In this document: piece by piece, positions 8,954 to 18,287 of the stretch
Layout: each line of letters starts with the position of its first letter
Numbering within the stretch: position 1 is the first letter of the stretch
Assembly (NCBI RefSeq): GCF_000585995.1
Contig: NZ_CP007410.1
Span: forward strand, 1,453,430-1,517,429
From: Pseudomonas brassicacearum
Lineage (GTDB): Bacteria; Pseudomonadota; Gammaproteobacteria; Pseudomonadales; Pseudomonadaceae
Direction: 5' to 3'
Length of the DNA stretch: 64,000 bases
Position numbers and translations under genes: made by a program
The notes under the pieces: model-generated
What the model was told of the DNA's origin: nothing
The model's input: only the letters and a program-made list of their open reading frames with translations
Databases searched by the model: none

Positions 8954-9418
8954 TCAGAACATCGGCCGCGCCGCGCCAATCGCCACTACCAGCAAGCCGA
9001 TCAACAGATTGATCCCCACCAGTTTGCGAATCTTCCCCAGCGCCGCGGCGCCCGCCGGCCAGTCCTGTGCCGTCACAGCCGTACGCAACGACGGCAACTG
9101 CAAGCCCTGAATACGGATAAAAAGCGCCGTCATCACCACGTACAGCCCCATCATCACCTGCACATAACGCGGCGCGGTTTCGAAGCCGGCGAAACGCAGA
9201 TGGATCAGGCCTACGCCACTGATCGGCAAAAGCACCACCGCCACCCAGACCCAAACGAAAAAACGCTGAAACACTTCTACCCACAGCTTGAGCCGGGCAG
9301 GGCCCTCGAGCGCCGTCATTGCGGCGGGTCGCAGGATCATCCAGGCGAAGAACATGCCGCCGACCCAGACCAGGGCCGCCAGTAAATGCAGGGTGTAGAC
9401 GAGGGCAAAGGGTGTCAT
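8954..9418 (-). CDS. CopD family membrane protein
   Basis: 154 residues with four hydrophobic helices (about 4-29, 45-72, 84-104, 130-150). The first contains HLLAALVWVGGMFFAWMILRP, the usual opening of CopD-type proteins, with a histidine that could be a haem or copper ligand. CopD of the cop operon imports copper; the short stand-alone members have no proven role. RBS GGAG. No copper genes flank it, so copper transport is not assumed. Confidence 0.82.
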   Translation of the reverse strand: MTPFALVYTLHLLAALVWVGGMFFAWMILRPAAMTALEGPARLKLWVEVFQRFFVWVWVAVVLLPISGVGLIHLRFAGFETAPRYVQVMMGLYVVMTALFIRIQGLQLPSLRTAVTAQDWPAGAAALGKIRKLVGINLLIGLLVVAIGAARPMF

Positions 9419-9517
9419 TGAGTTACTCCGTTCTGCGCAGGATTCATTAGCGGGGTATGATAGCCGCCGATCCGAACCACTGAAAATTTATCCAGCGTTT
9501 TTAGCGCCCGACCATTC

Positions 9518-11662
9518 ATGATCAGCACCGAACTCAAAACCACGATCCAGGGCGCCTATTCGCGTTTTCTCGAAGCCAAGAGCCTCAAGCCGCGATATGG
9601 CCAGCGCCTGATGATTGCCGAAGTGGCAAAAGTCCTGGGTGACATCGACACCGACGACGAAGGCCGGCGCAGTGGCGAACCCGCCGTGGTGGCGGTGGAG
9701 GCCGGCACCGGTACCGGCAAGACCGTGGCCTACAGCCTGGCGGCGATCCCCACCGCCAAGGCCGCCGGCAAGCGCCTGGTGATCGCCACCGCGACCGTCG
9801 CCCTGCAGGAGCAGATCGTCTACAAGGACTTGCCCGACCTGATGCGCAACAGCGGGCTGCACTTCACGTTTGCGCTGGCCAAGGGCCGTGGGCGCTACAT
9901 GTGCCTGTCCAAGCTCGACATGCTACTGCAGGAAGGCCAGGCGCAGACCGCCACGGCCCAGCTGTTCGAGGAAGAAGGCTTCAAGATCGAAGTCGATGAG
10001 GCGAGCCAGAAGCTGTTCACCAGCATGATCGAGAAACTGGCCGGCAATAAGTGGGACGGCGACCGCGACAGCTGGTCCACGGCCTTGGAAGACGCCGACT
10101 GGTCCCGTCTGACGACCGATCATAGCCAGTGCACCAACCGTCACTGCCCGAACTTCGGCCAGTGCGCCTTCTACAAGGCCCGCGAAGGCATGGGCAAGGT
10201 CGACGTCATCGTCACTAACCACGACATGGTGTTGGCCGACCTGGCCCTGGGCGGTGGCGCAGTGCTGCCGGACCCGCGAGACACGATCTACGTGTTCGAC
10301 GAAGGTCATCACCTGCCGGACAAGGCCATCGGCCATTTCGCCCATTACACCCGGTTGCGTTCCACCGCCGACTGGCTGGAAACCACCGCCAAGAACCTCA
10401 CCAAACTGTTGGCCCAGCACCCGCTGCCGGGTGACCTTGGCAAGTTCATCGAGCAAGTGCCGGAGCTGGCGCGGGAAATCAAGACGAACCAGCAGTTCAT
10501 GTTCACCGCCTGCGAGCAGGTGGCCGATTTCAAGCCTGGCGAAGACGTCGAGGGCCGCGAGCGGCCGCGCCATCGTTTCGTCGGTGGAGTGATCCCGGAG
10601 CACATGCGCGAAATGGGCATCGAGCTCAAGAAAGGTTTTGCGCGCCTGACCGACCTGTTCACCCGTCTGACCGACCTGCTCAAGGAAGGCATGGATGGCG
10701 AGGTCAACATCGGTATCGCCAGCAACCAGGCCGAGGAGTGGTACCCATTGTTTGGCAGCTTGTTGTCCCGCTCCCAGGGTAACTGGGAGCTGTGGACGGC
10801 GTTCACCGCCGAAGACCCGGAAGACAACCCGCCCATGGCGCGGTGGTTGACCCTGGCCGAAAGCGGTTCGCTGTTTGACATTGAGGTCAATGCCAGCCCG
10901 ATCCTGGCTGCGGAAATGTTGCGTCGCAACCTGTGGAACGTGGCCTACGGCGCGCTAGTGACCTCCGCCACGCTGACCGCCCTGGGCACCTTCGACCGTT
11001 TCCGCATGCGCGCCGGCTTGCCGAAGAAAGCCGTGACCGCCGTGGTCCCGAGCCCGTTCCATCACGCCGACGCCGGCGTGCTGCGGGTACCGGACCTCAA
11101 GGCCGATCCACGGGATGCCGCTGCCCACACCGCTGCGATCATCCGCGACCTGCCGACGCTCGTGGAAGGTTCGCGAGGCACCCTGGTGCTGTTTTCCTCG
11201 CGCAAACAGATGCAGGACGTGTTCGATGGACTTGACCGTGACTGGCGCAAGCAAGTGTTCATCCAGGGCAACCTGTCAAAACAGGAAACCCTGAACAAGC
11301 ACAAGGCGCGGGTCGACGGTGGCGATTCCAGCGTGTTGTTCGGCCTGGCGAGTTTTGCCGAGGGCGTGGATTTACCCGGTGCCTATTGCGAGCACGTAGT
11401 GATCGCCAAGATCCCGTTCTCGGTACCCGACGACCCGGTGGAAGCCGCGTTGGCCGAATGGATCGAAGCGCGTGGCGGCAACCCGTTCATGGAAATCTCC
11501 GTGCCGGACGCCTCGCTGAAACTGGTCCAGGCCTGCGGTCGGTTGCTGCGTACCGAAGAAGATCGCGGCACCATCACCTTGCTCGACCGACGGCTGGTCA
11601 CCCAACGCTACGGCAAGGCGATCCTCAATGCGTTGCCGCCGTTTCGGCGGGAGATTTCCTGA
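9518..11662 (+). CDS. dinG: ATP-dependent DNA helicase DinG
   Basis: 714 residues, the full length for DinG. Walker A EAGTGTGKT lies at 61-69. The four iron-sulfur cysteines are C129 (GRYMC) and C205, C210, C216 (CTNRHCPNFGQC). The Walker B box VFDEGH is at 259-264, and the C-terminal helicase motifs include LVLFSSRKQM, FGLASFAEGVDLPG and QACGRLLRTEEDRG. DinG is a 5'-3' XPD-like superfamily 2 helicase that unwinds R-loops and D-loops, important when replication meets transcription. Transcribed alone; no clear ribosome site precedes ATG 9518. Confidence 0.96.
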   Translation: MISTELKTTIQGAYSRFLEAKSLKPRYGQRLMIAEVAKVLGDIDTDDEGRRSGEPAVVAVEAGTGTGKTVAYSLAAIPTAKAAGKRLVIATATVALQEQIVYKDLPDLMRNSGLHFTFALAKGRGRYMCLSKLDMLLQEGQAQTATAQLFEEEGFKIEVDEASQKLFTSMIEKLAGNKWDGDRDSWSTALEDADWSRLTTDHSQCTNRHCPNFGQCAFYKAREGMGKVDVIVTNHDMVLADLALGGGAVLPDPRDTIYVFDEGHHLPDKAIGHFAHYTRLRSTADWLETTAKNLTKLLAQHPLPGDLGKFIEQVPELAREIKTNQQFMFTACEQVADFKPGEDVEGRERPRHRFVGGVIPEHMREMGIELKKGFARLTDLFTRLTDLLKEGMDGEVNIGIASNQAEEWYPLFGSLLSRSQGNWELWTAFTAEDPEDNPPMARWLTLAESGSLFDIEVNASPILAAEMLRRNLWNVAYGALVTSATLTALGTFDRFRMRAGLPKKAVTAVVPSPFHHADAGVLRVPDLKADPRDAAAHTAAIIRDLPTLVEGSRGTLVLFSSRKQMQDVFDGLDRDWRKQVFIQGNLSKQETLNKHKARVDGGDSSVLFGLASFAEGVDLPGAYCEHVVIAKIPFSVPDDPVEAALAEWIEARGGNPFMEISVPDASLKLVQACGRLLRTEEDRGTITLLDRRLVTQRYGKAILNALPPFRREIS

Positions 11663-11693
11663 CAAAGCGGGTTCTTCTGGTGATGGATGCTGT

Positions 11694-11830
11694 TGTGGCG
11701 AGGGAGCTTGCTCCCGCTGGGCTGTGTAGCAGCCCCGAAACCTGGCACCGCGGTGTGCCAGGTTGATCGCGACCAGATTTCTGAGGGGGGGCTGCTTCGC
11801 AACCCAGCGGGAGCAAGCTCCCTCGCCACA
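11694..11830. repeat. REPIN, GAGGGAGCTTGCTCC family
   Basis: Inverted copies of TGTGGCGAGGGAGCTTGCTCC with GCTGGGCTG...CAGCCC arms; located after dinG. Confidence 0.85.
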
Positions 11831-11933
11831 AGGACCAGTGCCCAGCCAGCCGTCCTGTGGCGGTTCCCAAATGACTTAATGCCTGAAACAATGCCAGCCA
11901 CTCTAAAAAGTCTTTGTTTCAAAGGAGTTGCGG

Positions 11934-13079
11934 GTGCAGATTCAAGGCCATTATGAGCTTCAGTTCGAGGCGGTGCATGAAGCGTTCGCGGCGCTGTTCG
12001 ACGATCCCCAGGAGCGTGGCGCGGCGTTGTGCATTCAGGTTGGTGGCCGGACCGTCATCGATCTGTGGGCCGGGACGGCCGACAAGGATGGCAGTGAAGC
12101 CTGGCACAGCGACACCATCGCCAATCTGTTTTCCTGCACCAAGACGTTCACCGCCGTCACCGCGCTGCAACTGGTGGCCGAGGGCAAGTTGCAGCTGGAT
12201 GCCCCGGTCGCCCGCTATTGGCCCGAGTTCGCCGCAGCCGGCAAGCAATCCATTACCTTGCGTCAATTGCTTTGCCATCAGGCCGGTTTGCCGGCGTTGC
12301 GTGAATTGCTGCCGCCCGAAGCGCTTTATGACTGGCAAGCCATGGTCGATGCCCTGGCTGTTGAAACACCCTGGTGGACGCCAGGCGAGGGCCATGGCTA
12401 CGCCGCGATCACCTACGGCTGGCTGATCGGCGAACTGCTGCGCAGGGCCGAAGGTCGTGGTCCGGGAGAGTCCATCGGGGCCCGGGTGGCCAAGCCGTTG
12501 GGCCTGGATTTCCACGTCGGCCTGGCCGATGAAGAGTTTCATCGCGTGGCCCACATCGCCCGCGGCAAGGGCAATGTCGGCGATGCGGCGGCCCAGCGCC
12601 TGCTTCAGGTGACGATGCGTGAACCCACGGCCATGACCACCCGCGCGTTCACCAACCCGCCATCGATCATGACCAGCACCAACAAGCCGGAGTGGCGGCG
12701 CATGCAGCAACCGGCGGCCAACGGCCACGGCAATGCCCGCAGCCTCGCCGGGTTCTACGCCGGTCTGTTGGACGGAAGCCTGCTGGAAGGTGAAATGCTC
12801 GACGAGCTGACTCGCCAGCACAGCTTCGGCGAAGACAAGACATTGCTGACCCAGACTCGTTTCGGCCTGGGCTGCATGCTCGACCAGCCGGATGTACCGA
12901 ACGCCACCTATGGCCTCGGGCCACGGGCATTCGGCCATCCGGGGGCGGGAGGCTCCATCGGGTTTGCCGATCCGGAGCATGATGTGGCGTTCGGCTTCGT
13001 GACGAATACACTCGGGCCCTACGTTTTGATGGACCCGCGCGCGCAGAACCTGGCGAGGGTCCTTGCCACTTGTCTGTAA
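11934..13079 (+). CDS. Serine hydrolase, beta-lactamase class C / EstB-type esterase
   Basis: 381 residues from GTG 11934, which has AAGGAG six bases upstream; a TTG at 11928 abuts that site and cannot be used. The nucleophile motif is S-x-x-K in LFSCTKTFTAVTAL, followed by a Tyr box region (GYAAITYGWLIGELL, Y-x-x) and the late glycine-rich GHPGAGGSIGFADP. No signal peptide is visible, so it is probably cytoplasmic, as for EstB-like esterases and carboxylesterases rather than antibiotic-degrading AmpC. Substrate unknown. Confidence 0.88.
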   Translation: MQIQGHYELQFEAVHEAFAALFDDPQERGAALCIQVGGRTVIDLWAGTADKDGSEAWHSDTIANLFSCTKTFTAVTALQLVAEGKLQLDAPVARYWPEFAAAGKQSITLRQLLCHQAGLPALRELLPPEALYDWQAMVDALAVETPWWTPGEGHGYAAITYGWLIGELLRRAEGRGPGESIGARVAKPLGLDFHVGLADEEFHRVAHIARGKGNVGDAAAQRLLQVTMREPTAMTTRAFTNPPSIMTSTNKPEWRRMQQPAANGHGNARSLAGFYAGLLDGSLLEGEMLDELTRQHSFGEDKTLLTQTRFGLGCMLDQPDVPNATYGLGPRAFGHPGAGGSIGFADPEHDVAFGFVTNTLGPYVLMDPRAQNLARVLATCL

Positions 13080-13097
13080 ACCGCCATTGAAGGCGAT

Positions 13098-13122
13098 GGG
13101 CACAGGAACCTCGTGCCCTTTT
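13098..13122 (+). terminator. Probable rho-independent terminator
   Basis: GGGCAC (13098-13103) pairs with GTGCCC (13113-13118) and is followed by TTTTC, 19 bases after the esterase stop codon. Confidence 0.6.
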
Positions 13123-13198
13123 CAGTTTCAAAGCGTCTGTTTATGCGGCCCAAACATGGCCTTTTGCTTTTTCATTTACATCATTTTGTGGATATCCA

Positions 13199-14311
13199 AT
13201 GTCATCGAATAAAACCCTCGCTCTGGCGCTGTGCTTCGCTATCACCGGTTGCGCACAAACTCCACAAAATGATGCCGAGGGCAGCGGTGGCTGGTGGCCG
13301 TTCGGCTCTTCCGACAAAGTGGCGGTCAAAGAGACGCCGCCAGCCGCGCCCTTGAAGCCGGCCGCCGTTGCGCCGCAAGCGAAGGCCGAGGGCGCCACTC
13401 ACTGGTGGTGGCCGTTCTCTTCCGATGATGCGGCCTCGGATGTCGCCAAAAAAGACGAACCGAAGCCTGAAGCCAAGGCTCCGGTCGCCGTTGCCAAGGC
13501 TGAAGCTGCGGCTGAAAGCAACGGCAAATGGTGGTGGCCGTTCGGTGGGAAGGATCAGGAAACCGCCAAGGCGGTGCCGATGCCCGACCCGAAAGTCACC
13601 CAGGCCTGGCTCGACGATTACGAGCCGAAATTGCGCACCGCGATCAAGGACAGCAAGCTTGAGCTTGAACGTCGCGACAATGTGCTGGTGGTGACCGCGC
13701 CAGTGGATGGTTCCTTCAACCCGGACCGTCCGGCGATGCTGCTGCCAGTGACCCTTGGCCCGTTCACGCGCGTAGCCAAGATCCTCGAAGCCGACCCGAA
13801 AACCGCCGTGCTGGTCCTCGGCCACGCCGACACCTCGGGCGCTGCGCCGGCCAACCTGAAACTCAGCCAGGAACGTGCCCAGTCCGTGGCGGCAATTTTC
13901 CGTCTCAGCGGCTTGCAACGCGATCGCCTGATGCTGCGTGGCATGGGCGCGGTGGCGCCCCGTGCGGCCAACGACAGCGTGGAAGGCCGTGCCTTGAACC
14001 GTCGCGTGGAACTGCTGGTCACGCCAGCGAACACCATGGTTGCGCTGTTGAGCAAATACAACATGCCTGCGCCTGCGCCAGTGACACTGGTGGCGGCCCA
14101 GGACGTGAAGCCGGTGGTAGCTCCAGCTCCAGCGCCTGCGGCGAAAAAAGCCGTGACCCCGACGACCAAAAAAGCCCCGGCGAAAAAAGCCGTAGCCAAG
14201 GCTCCGGCGAAGAAAGCCCCGGCCAAGGCGACTCCGGCGAAGAAACCGCAACCGGCCAAAGCCGCCACGGATACCAAGAAGGTCGCGGCCGCCGATACCC
14301 CCAAGCAGTGA
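13199..14311 (+). CDS. OmpA family lipoprotein with WWPF repeats and a Lys/Ala/Pro-rich tail
   Basis: 370 residues. Lipobox ITGC gives Cys18. Three copies of a tryptophan motif stand about 40 residues apart: GGWWPFGSSDK (30-40), HWWWPFSSDD (68-77) and KWWWPFGGKDQ (110-120), joined by Ala/Pro/Lys linkers. The OmpA-like peptidoglycan-binding domain covers about 130-275 (VLVLGHADTSGAAPANLKLSQ, NRRVELLV). The last 90 residues are low complexity, made of PAKKA-like units similar to the tail of AlgP or histone H1. The tail could bind anionic polymers. The combination is unusual. The gene is followed 25 bases later by pdxH. Confidence 0.85.
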   Translation: MSSNKTLALALCFAITGCAQTPQNDAEGSGGWWPFGSSDKVAVKETPPAAPLKPAAVAPQAKAEGATHWWWPFSSDDAASDVAKKDEPKPEAKAPVAVAKAEAAAESNGKWWWPFGGKDQETAKAVPMPDPKVTQAWLDDYEPKLRTAIKDSKLELERRDNVLVVTAPVDGSFNPDRPAMLLPVTLGPFTRVAKILEADPKTAVLVLGHADTSGAAPANLKLSQERAQSVAAIFRLSGLQRDRLMLRGMGAVAPRAANDSVEGRALNRRVELLVTPANTMVALLSKYNMPAPAPVTLVAAQDVKPVVAPAPAPAAKKAVTPTTKKAPAKKAVAKAPAKKAPAKATPAKKPQPAKAATDTKKVAAADTPKQ

Positions 14312-14335
14312 TGGGCTAACCACAAGGAATGCGCC

Positions 14336-14983
14336 ATGACCCAAGCGCTGGCTGATATGCGCCGCGACTATACCCGCGACGGCCTGACCGAGGCGCAAGC
14401 CCCGGCCGAGCCGTTCGTGCTGTTTCACCAATGGTTCGCCGACGCAGTGAAAACCGAGCAGGCCCCGGTGGAGGCCAACGCCATGACCCTGGCGACGGTG
14501 GACTCCGACGGGCGCCCGCACTGTCGGATCCTGCTGCTCAAAGGGCTGGATGACCTGGGCTTCACGTTCTTCACCAACTACGACAGCGCCAAGGGCCAGC
14601 AACTGGCAATGAATCCATTCGCGGCCATGACGTTTTTCTGGCCGACCCTGGAACGCCAGGTGCGCATCGAAGGTAAAGTGGTGAAGGTCACGGCGCAGGA
14701 GTCCGATGCCTACTACCAAGTGCGGCCATTGGGCAGCCGTCTCGGCGCCTGGGCTTCACCCCAGAGCCGGGTGATTGCCGGTCGCGGTGAGCTGGAAGAT
14801 TTGGTCAAGGCCACAGAACAGCGCTTCAGCGACAACCAGCCGCATTGCCCCGAACATTGGGGCGGTTATCGTCTACTGCCCGAGCGCATCGAATTCTGGC
14901 AGGGCCGCCCGAGCCGTCTGCATGACCGCCTCAACTACCGCCTGCAAGGGGCGAACTGGACTCGCGAGCGTCTGGCGCCTTAG
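14336..14983 (+). CDS. pdxH: Pyridoxamine/pyridoxine 5'-phosphate oxidase
   Basis: 215 residues, normal length for PdxH. It oxidises pyridoxine or pyridoxamine 5'-phosphate to PLP with FMN and oxygen. Signatures include [24 protein letters not shown] (FMN phosphate site), [27 protein letters not shown] and the C-terminal [22 protein letters not shown] lies ahead of ATG 14336. The 3' end overlaps a small convergent gene. Confidence 0.96.
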   Translation: MTQALADMRRDYTRDGLTEAQAPAEPFVLFHQWFADAVKTEQAPVEANAMTLATVDSDGRPHCRILLLKGLDDLGFTFFTNYDSAKGQQLAMNPFAAMTFFWPTLERQVRIEGKVVKVTAQESDAYYQVRPLGSRLGAWASPQSRVIAGRGELEDLVKATEQRFSDNQPHCPEHWGGYRLLPERIEFWQGRPSRLHDRLNYRLQGANWTRERLAP

Positions 14984-15214
14984 CATTGGAGTACCCTGCG
15001 GCAGCGGTTTGAAGCCATTGCTGCAGGTCCCGACGCTTGATGCCTTGCTCTTTGGCGTGGGCCAGTTGTTGCAGCATGTAGGTTTTTTCTCCTCATCTTG
15101 CCCCGCCAACGACAATGCCAGGTCGCGATCCATCCAGCGTTTGATGCGTACATATAGCCACCAGTGGAAGTACAGACCGGCCACGGTGGTAGCGACTATG
15201 ATGAAATAATCCAT
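14931..15214 (-). pseudogene. Small membrane protein gene, frameshifted at an A6 run
   Basis: The minus strand from ATG 15214 encodes MDYFIIVATTVAGLYFHWWL and continues to DLALSLAGQDEEKK; it then runs into a frame of unlikely composition (PTCCNNWPTPKSKAS). Shifting by one base at the A6 run (T run at 15083-15088 on the plus strand) restores a natural continuation, TYMLQQLAHAKEQGIKRRDL, then [15 protein letters not shown], ending at TGA 14931 inside pdxH. The N-terminus is one transmembrane helix with a basic segment after it. The frameshift could be a mutation, a sequencing error at the homopolymer, or slippage during expression. Function unknown. Confidence 0.65.
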
Positions 15215-15383
15215 GAAAAATCCTTGGGTCGGTGACGCGGATATCGGAAATTGGCGCTACTGTGAGATGAATTTTCGGGCACGCCTGTATCCCACCTGAA
15301 TGAAACCCTTTTTATCCCGGCGAGGCCGTGACAGGCGTCAAGCTGCGGAGTTTAATGAATACCTGTCTTTTGGAGTTGATGCT

Positions 15384-15848
15384 ATGCGTAAGTCTGTTTT
15401 GCTGGTTGCTTCCTTTTCCACGATGGCGATGTTGCTCACTGGCTGTCAGTCGAGCTTGACCGGTGACTCCTACTCCCGTGACGAAGCGCGTCGCGTGCAG
15501 ACGATTCGCATGGGGACTATCGAATCCCTGCGTCCGGTCAAGATCGAGGGCACCAAGACCCCAATCGGCGGTGCGGCCGGTGCAGTGGTGGGCGGTGTAG
15601 GCGGCAGTGCCATTGGTGGCGGCCGTGGCAGTATTGTCGCGGCGGTGATCGGTGCCGTGGCTGGTGGCTTGATTGGCTCGGCTACTGAAGAAGGCTTGAC
15701 TCGTACCCAGGGTGTGGAAATCACTGTTCGTGAGGACGATGGCAGCATGCGTGCCTATGTGCAGCAGGTTCAGGAGAACGAGGTGTTCCGGGTGGGTGAG
15801 CGGGTTCGTATTTCTACTGTGGATGGTACGAGTCGCGTGTCGCACTAA
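15384..15848 (+). CDS. Glycine zipper 2TM-domain lipoprotein (SlyB/PcP-like)
   Basis: 154 residues from ATG 15384, preceded by TGGAG. The signal ends in LLTGC (lipobox). Residues about 62-102 hold the glycine zipper (GGAAGAVVGGVGGSAIGGG, GAVAGGLIGSA) of the Rick_17kDa/SlyB family; the C-terminal 50 residues are a small beta domain (ITVREDDGSMRAYVQQVQEN). SlyB-type proteins are outer-membrane lipoproteins that help keep envelope integrity. Regulation is not visible. Confidence 0.88.
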   Translation: MRKSVLLVASFSTMAMLLTGCQSSLTGDSYSRDEARRVQTIRMGTIESLRPVKIEGTKTPIGGAAGAVVGGVGGSAIGGGRGSIVAAVIGAVAGGLIGSATEEGLTRTQGVEITVREDDGSMRAYVQQVQENEVFRVGERVRISTVDGTSRVSH

Positions 15849-15910
15849 GCTGGAGTAGGTAAGATCCTTTGCCGATCAATACCTTGGTTTACGGGCGGAC
15901 TCTTAAGTTG

Positions 15911-16219
15911 GTGTGTATATCCATTGCTGCGGTAACGGCTACTTAGGGTTCCGCTCTTACAGCGGCTCACTTTTGAAAAGCGCAAAAGTAAGCAAAACGC
16001 TCTTGCCCCACCACTCGGTGCCTTGCCTAGGCTCGGCATGCCCTCACTCCGGCATTGCTCCGTGGGCCGCCGCGAAGGGCCATCCATGGCCCAGCGCGGC
16101 TACCTCGGCATCCATGCCGAGGTGCCCACTGCGCAATGCCTGCGTTCGGCCAGCGTGGTTTAACGGGGCGCCCCAGATCAAAAGCCGAAGCGAGGCGGCC
16201 TTATAGCCGACCTGGTTCT
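15911..16219. repeat. Left arm of a 309-bp inverted repeat
   Basis: This stretch matches 16482-16790 in inverted orientation at high identity over its whole length, from GTGTGTATATCC at the outer edge to GCCGACCTGGTT at the inner edge. A core of about 100 bases around GGCCATCCATGGCCCAGCGC is nearly identical. Open frames within it are not supported as genes. With the two REPINs between the arms it fills most of the 985-base gap between the glycine-zipper gene and nhaA. Confidence 0.85.
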
Positions 16220-16239
16220 TGGTGGGACCGCGTTTCTTC

Positions 16240-16328
16240 TGTGGGAGCGGGCTTGCTCGCGAAGGCGGCGTCACAGTCGATGATTATGTGGATGTACCGG
16301 CCTCTTTGCGACCAAGCTCGCCCCCACA
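16240..16328. repeat. REPIN between the inverted-repeat arms (first)
   Basis: TGTGGGAGCGGGCTTGCTCG and a degenerate inverted partner (GACCAAGCTCGCCCCCACA). Confidence 0.85.
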
Positions 16329-16375
16329 GGAGGTCTGTGTTGAATATGAATTTTGTGTCCGCTGAAGATTGAATG

Positions 16376-16462
16376 TTTGAGCGAGCCTGCTCGCGATGGC
16401 GGTGGTTCAGTCACATGGATGCTGGGCTTGCTGGCCTCATCGCGAGCAAGCTCGCTCCCACA
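16376..16462. repeat. REPIN between the inverted-repeat arms (second)
   Basis: A degraded left REP (TGTTTGAGCGAGCCTGCTCG) pairs with an intact inverted REP ending at 16462. Confidence 0.8.
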
Positions 16463-16481
16463 GGAGAAACACGTTCACCCA

Positions 16482-16790
16482 AAACCAGGTCGGCTACTAG
16501 GCCGCCTCGCGGTGGACGTTGATCTCGGCGCCCCATTAACCACGCTGGCCGAACGCAGGCATTGCGCAGTGGGCACCTCGGCATGGATGCCGAGGTAGCC
16601 GCGCTGGGCCATGGATGGCCCTTCGCGGCGGGCCCACGGAGCAATGCCGGAGTGAGGGCACACCGAGCCTACGCGAGGTGCCAAGTGGTGGGGCAGAAGC
16701 GCTTTGCTTACTTTCGCGCTTTTCGAAAGTGAGTCGCTGTAAAAGCGAAACCATAAGTGGCCGTTACCGCAGAAACGGATATACACACCA
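16482..16790. repeat. Right arm of the 309-bp inverted repeat
   Basis: Inverted copy of 15911-16219; the palindromic segment CTCGGCATGGATGCCGAG and CCATGGATGGCCCTTCGCGG are shared. It ends 43 bases from the nhaA stop codon. Confidence 0.85.
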
Positions 16791-16833
16791 TTCCTTAACC
16801 TCCCATCTCAAGACGCTAACGCAGAAGTAAGGA

Positions 16834-18021
16834 TCAACCAGGCAATGCGGGCTGCTTACGACTGGCCGCCGCCGTCACCGCATAACCCACCAACGCCGCC
16901 AGGATCGAACCCGTGAGGATCCCCATCCGATCCATGCCGGCGTAGTCGCTGACACCAGGCTCGAACGCGAGGGAACCGACGAACAGGCTCATGGTGAAAC
17001 CAATGCCGCACAGGATCGCCACCCCCAGGACCTGCCCCCAGTTGGCCCCGGCAGGCAGGCTGGCGATACCGATTTTCACGGCCAGCCAGGTCAGGCCGAA
17101 GACGCCGACGGTCTTACCCAGCAACAGGCCGATGGCGATGCCCATCGGCACGTGATGAGTGAAGCTTTCGACGGTGACGCCGCTCAGGGACAGGCCAGCA
17201 TTGGCGAAGGCGAACAGCGGCAGGATGCCGTAAGCCACCCAGGGATGAAGGGCGTGTTCCAGGGTCAGTAACGGCGAGGTTTCGGCGTTTTTCGTCTGCA
17301 ACGGAATGCAGAACGCCAGGGTCACCCCGGCCAGGGTGGCATGGACACCGCTCTTGAGCACGCAGACCCACAGGATCAGGCCGACGACCATGTAGGGCCC
17401 GAGCTTGACCACGCCCATCCGGTTCAACGCCACCAGCACGGCGATGCAGGCGGCCGCCAATATGAGCGACAAGCTGGACAAGGCGCCGGAGTAAAAGATC
17501 GCGATGATGATAATGGCGCCCAGGTCGTCGATGATTGCCAGCGTCATCAGGAACAGTTTGAGCGACACCGGTACCCGCTTGCCCAGCAAGGCCAGCACGC
17601 CGAGGGCGAATGCAATGTCGGTGGCCGTTGGAATCGCCCAGCCCGCGAGGGCGGGGCGATTGTCGCGGTTGAGGAACCAGTAGATCAGCGCCGGCACGAC
17701 CATGCCGCCAATCGCCGCCGCACCCGGCAGGACGATTTGCGAGGGTTTGGACAGTTGCCCGCCGAGTACCTCACGTTTGACTTCGAGGCCGATAAGCAGG
17801 AAGAACATCGCCATCAGGCCGTCGTTGATCCACAGCAACAGCGGTTTGGCGATCTTCAGTGCCCCGACCTGGGCCACCACCGGGGTGTCCAGCAGGCCGT
17901 TGTACAACCAGGAGAGCGGCGAATTATTGATGGCCAGGGCCAGTACGGCGGCGGCGATCAACAGCAGGCCGCTGGCCGCTTCCAGTTGGAAGAAACGCGT
18001 CAAGGAATTACGTAGAGGCAC
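16834..18021 (-). CDS. nhaA: Na+/H+ antiporter NhaA
   Basis: 395 residues from GTG 18021, which has GGGAG at the right distance; an ATG 36 bases upstream would place the ribosome site inside the gene. Twelve hydrophobic helices are expected. Conserved NhaA segments include [32 protein letters not shown] with the transport aspartates region TDIAFALG, and [18 protein letters not shown] holding the paired aspartates (DD) of helix V that bind Na+/H+. It exports sodium in exchange for protons at alkaline pH. Monocistronic and divergent from the cysteine synthase-like gene. Confidence 0.95.
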   Translation of the reverse strand: MPLRNSLTRFFQLEAASGLLLIAAAVLALAINNSPLSWLYNGLLDTPVVAQVGALKIAKPLLLWINDGLMAMFFLLIGLEVKREVLGGQLSKPSQIVLPGAAAIGGMVVPALIYWFLNRDNRPALAGWAIPTATDIAFALGVLALLGKRVPVSLKLFLMTLAIIDDLGAIIIIAIFYSGALSSLSLILAAACIAVLVALNRMGVVKLGPYMVVGLILWVCVLKSGVHATLAGVTLAFCIPLQTKNAETSPLLTLEHALHPWVAYGILPLFAFANAGLSLSGVTVESFTHHVPMGIAIGLLLGKTVGVFGLTWLAVKIGIASLPAGANWGQVLGVAILCGIGFTMSLFVGSLAFEPGVSDYAGMDRMGILTGSILAALVGYAVTAAASRKQPALPG

Positions 18022-18089
18022 GATCGCTCTCCCTATCGAATCAAAAAGATGGCACACCCTAACCCGTACTGTTAGTTGTTAAAACAAAA

Positions 18090-18112
18090 GTTATATTCTT
18101 TTTTGTTATATG
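18090..18112. promoter_or_regulatory. AT-rich direct repeat, possible CysB-type operator
   Basis: GTTATAT occurs at 18090-18096 and again at 18105-18111, 15 bases apart, separated by a T-rich spacer (TCTTTTTT). It is the most AT-rich patch in the gap between divergent nhaA and the cysteine synthase-like gene. I recall similar motifs before sulfur-starvation genes in Pseudomonas; that link is inference. Confidence 0.4.
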
Positions 18113-18287
18113 TCGTTACAACGTGTGAGCCGCGCAGCCGGGCAGTTACGGCGCATATTGGACCTTAGCTGTACCTGTGCGTGATGTCGGTTTTTTCCTA
18201 AGCTTGCGCCTGGTTTTTCCGAGACTACGTCGCGCCTGGATGACCGTCAGGTTTCCCCGCGCCGAACCGATCCAGTGAGAGAACACC

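Noticed and set aside
15913..16786. Several short frames inside the inverted-repeat arms
   Set aside because: Both arms give similar peptides in opposite orientation and have no ribosome sites; they follow from the repeat.
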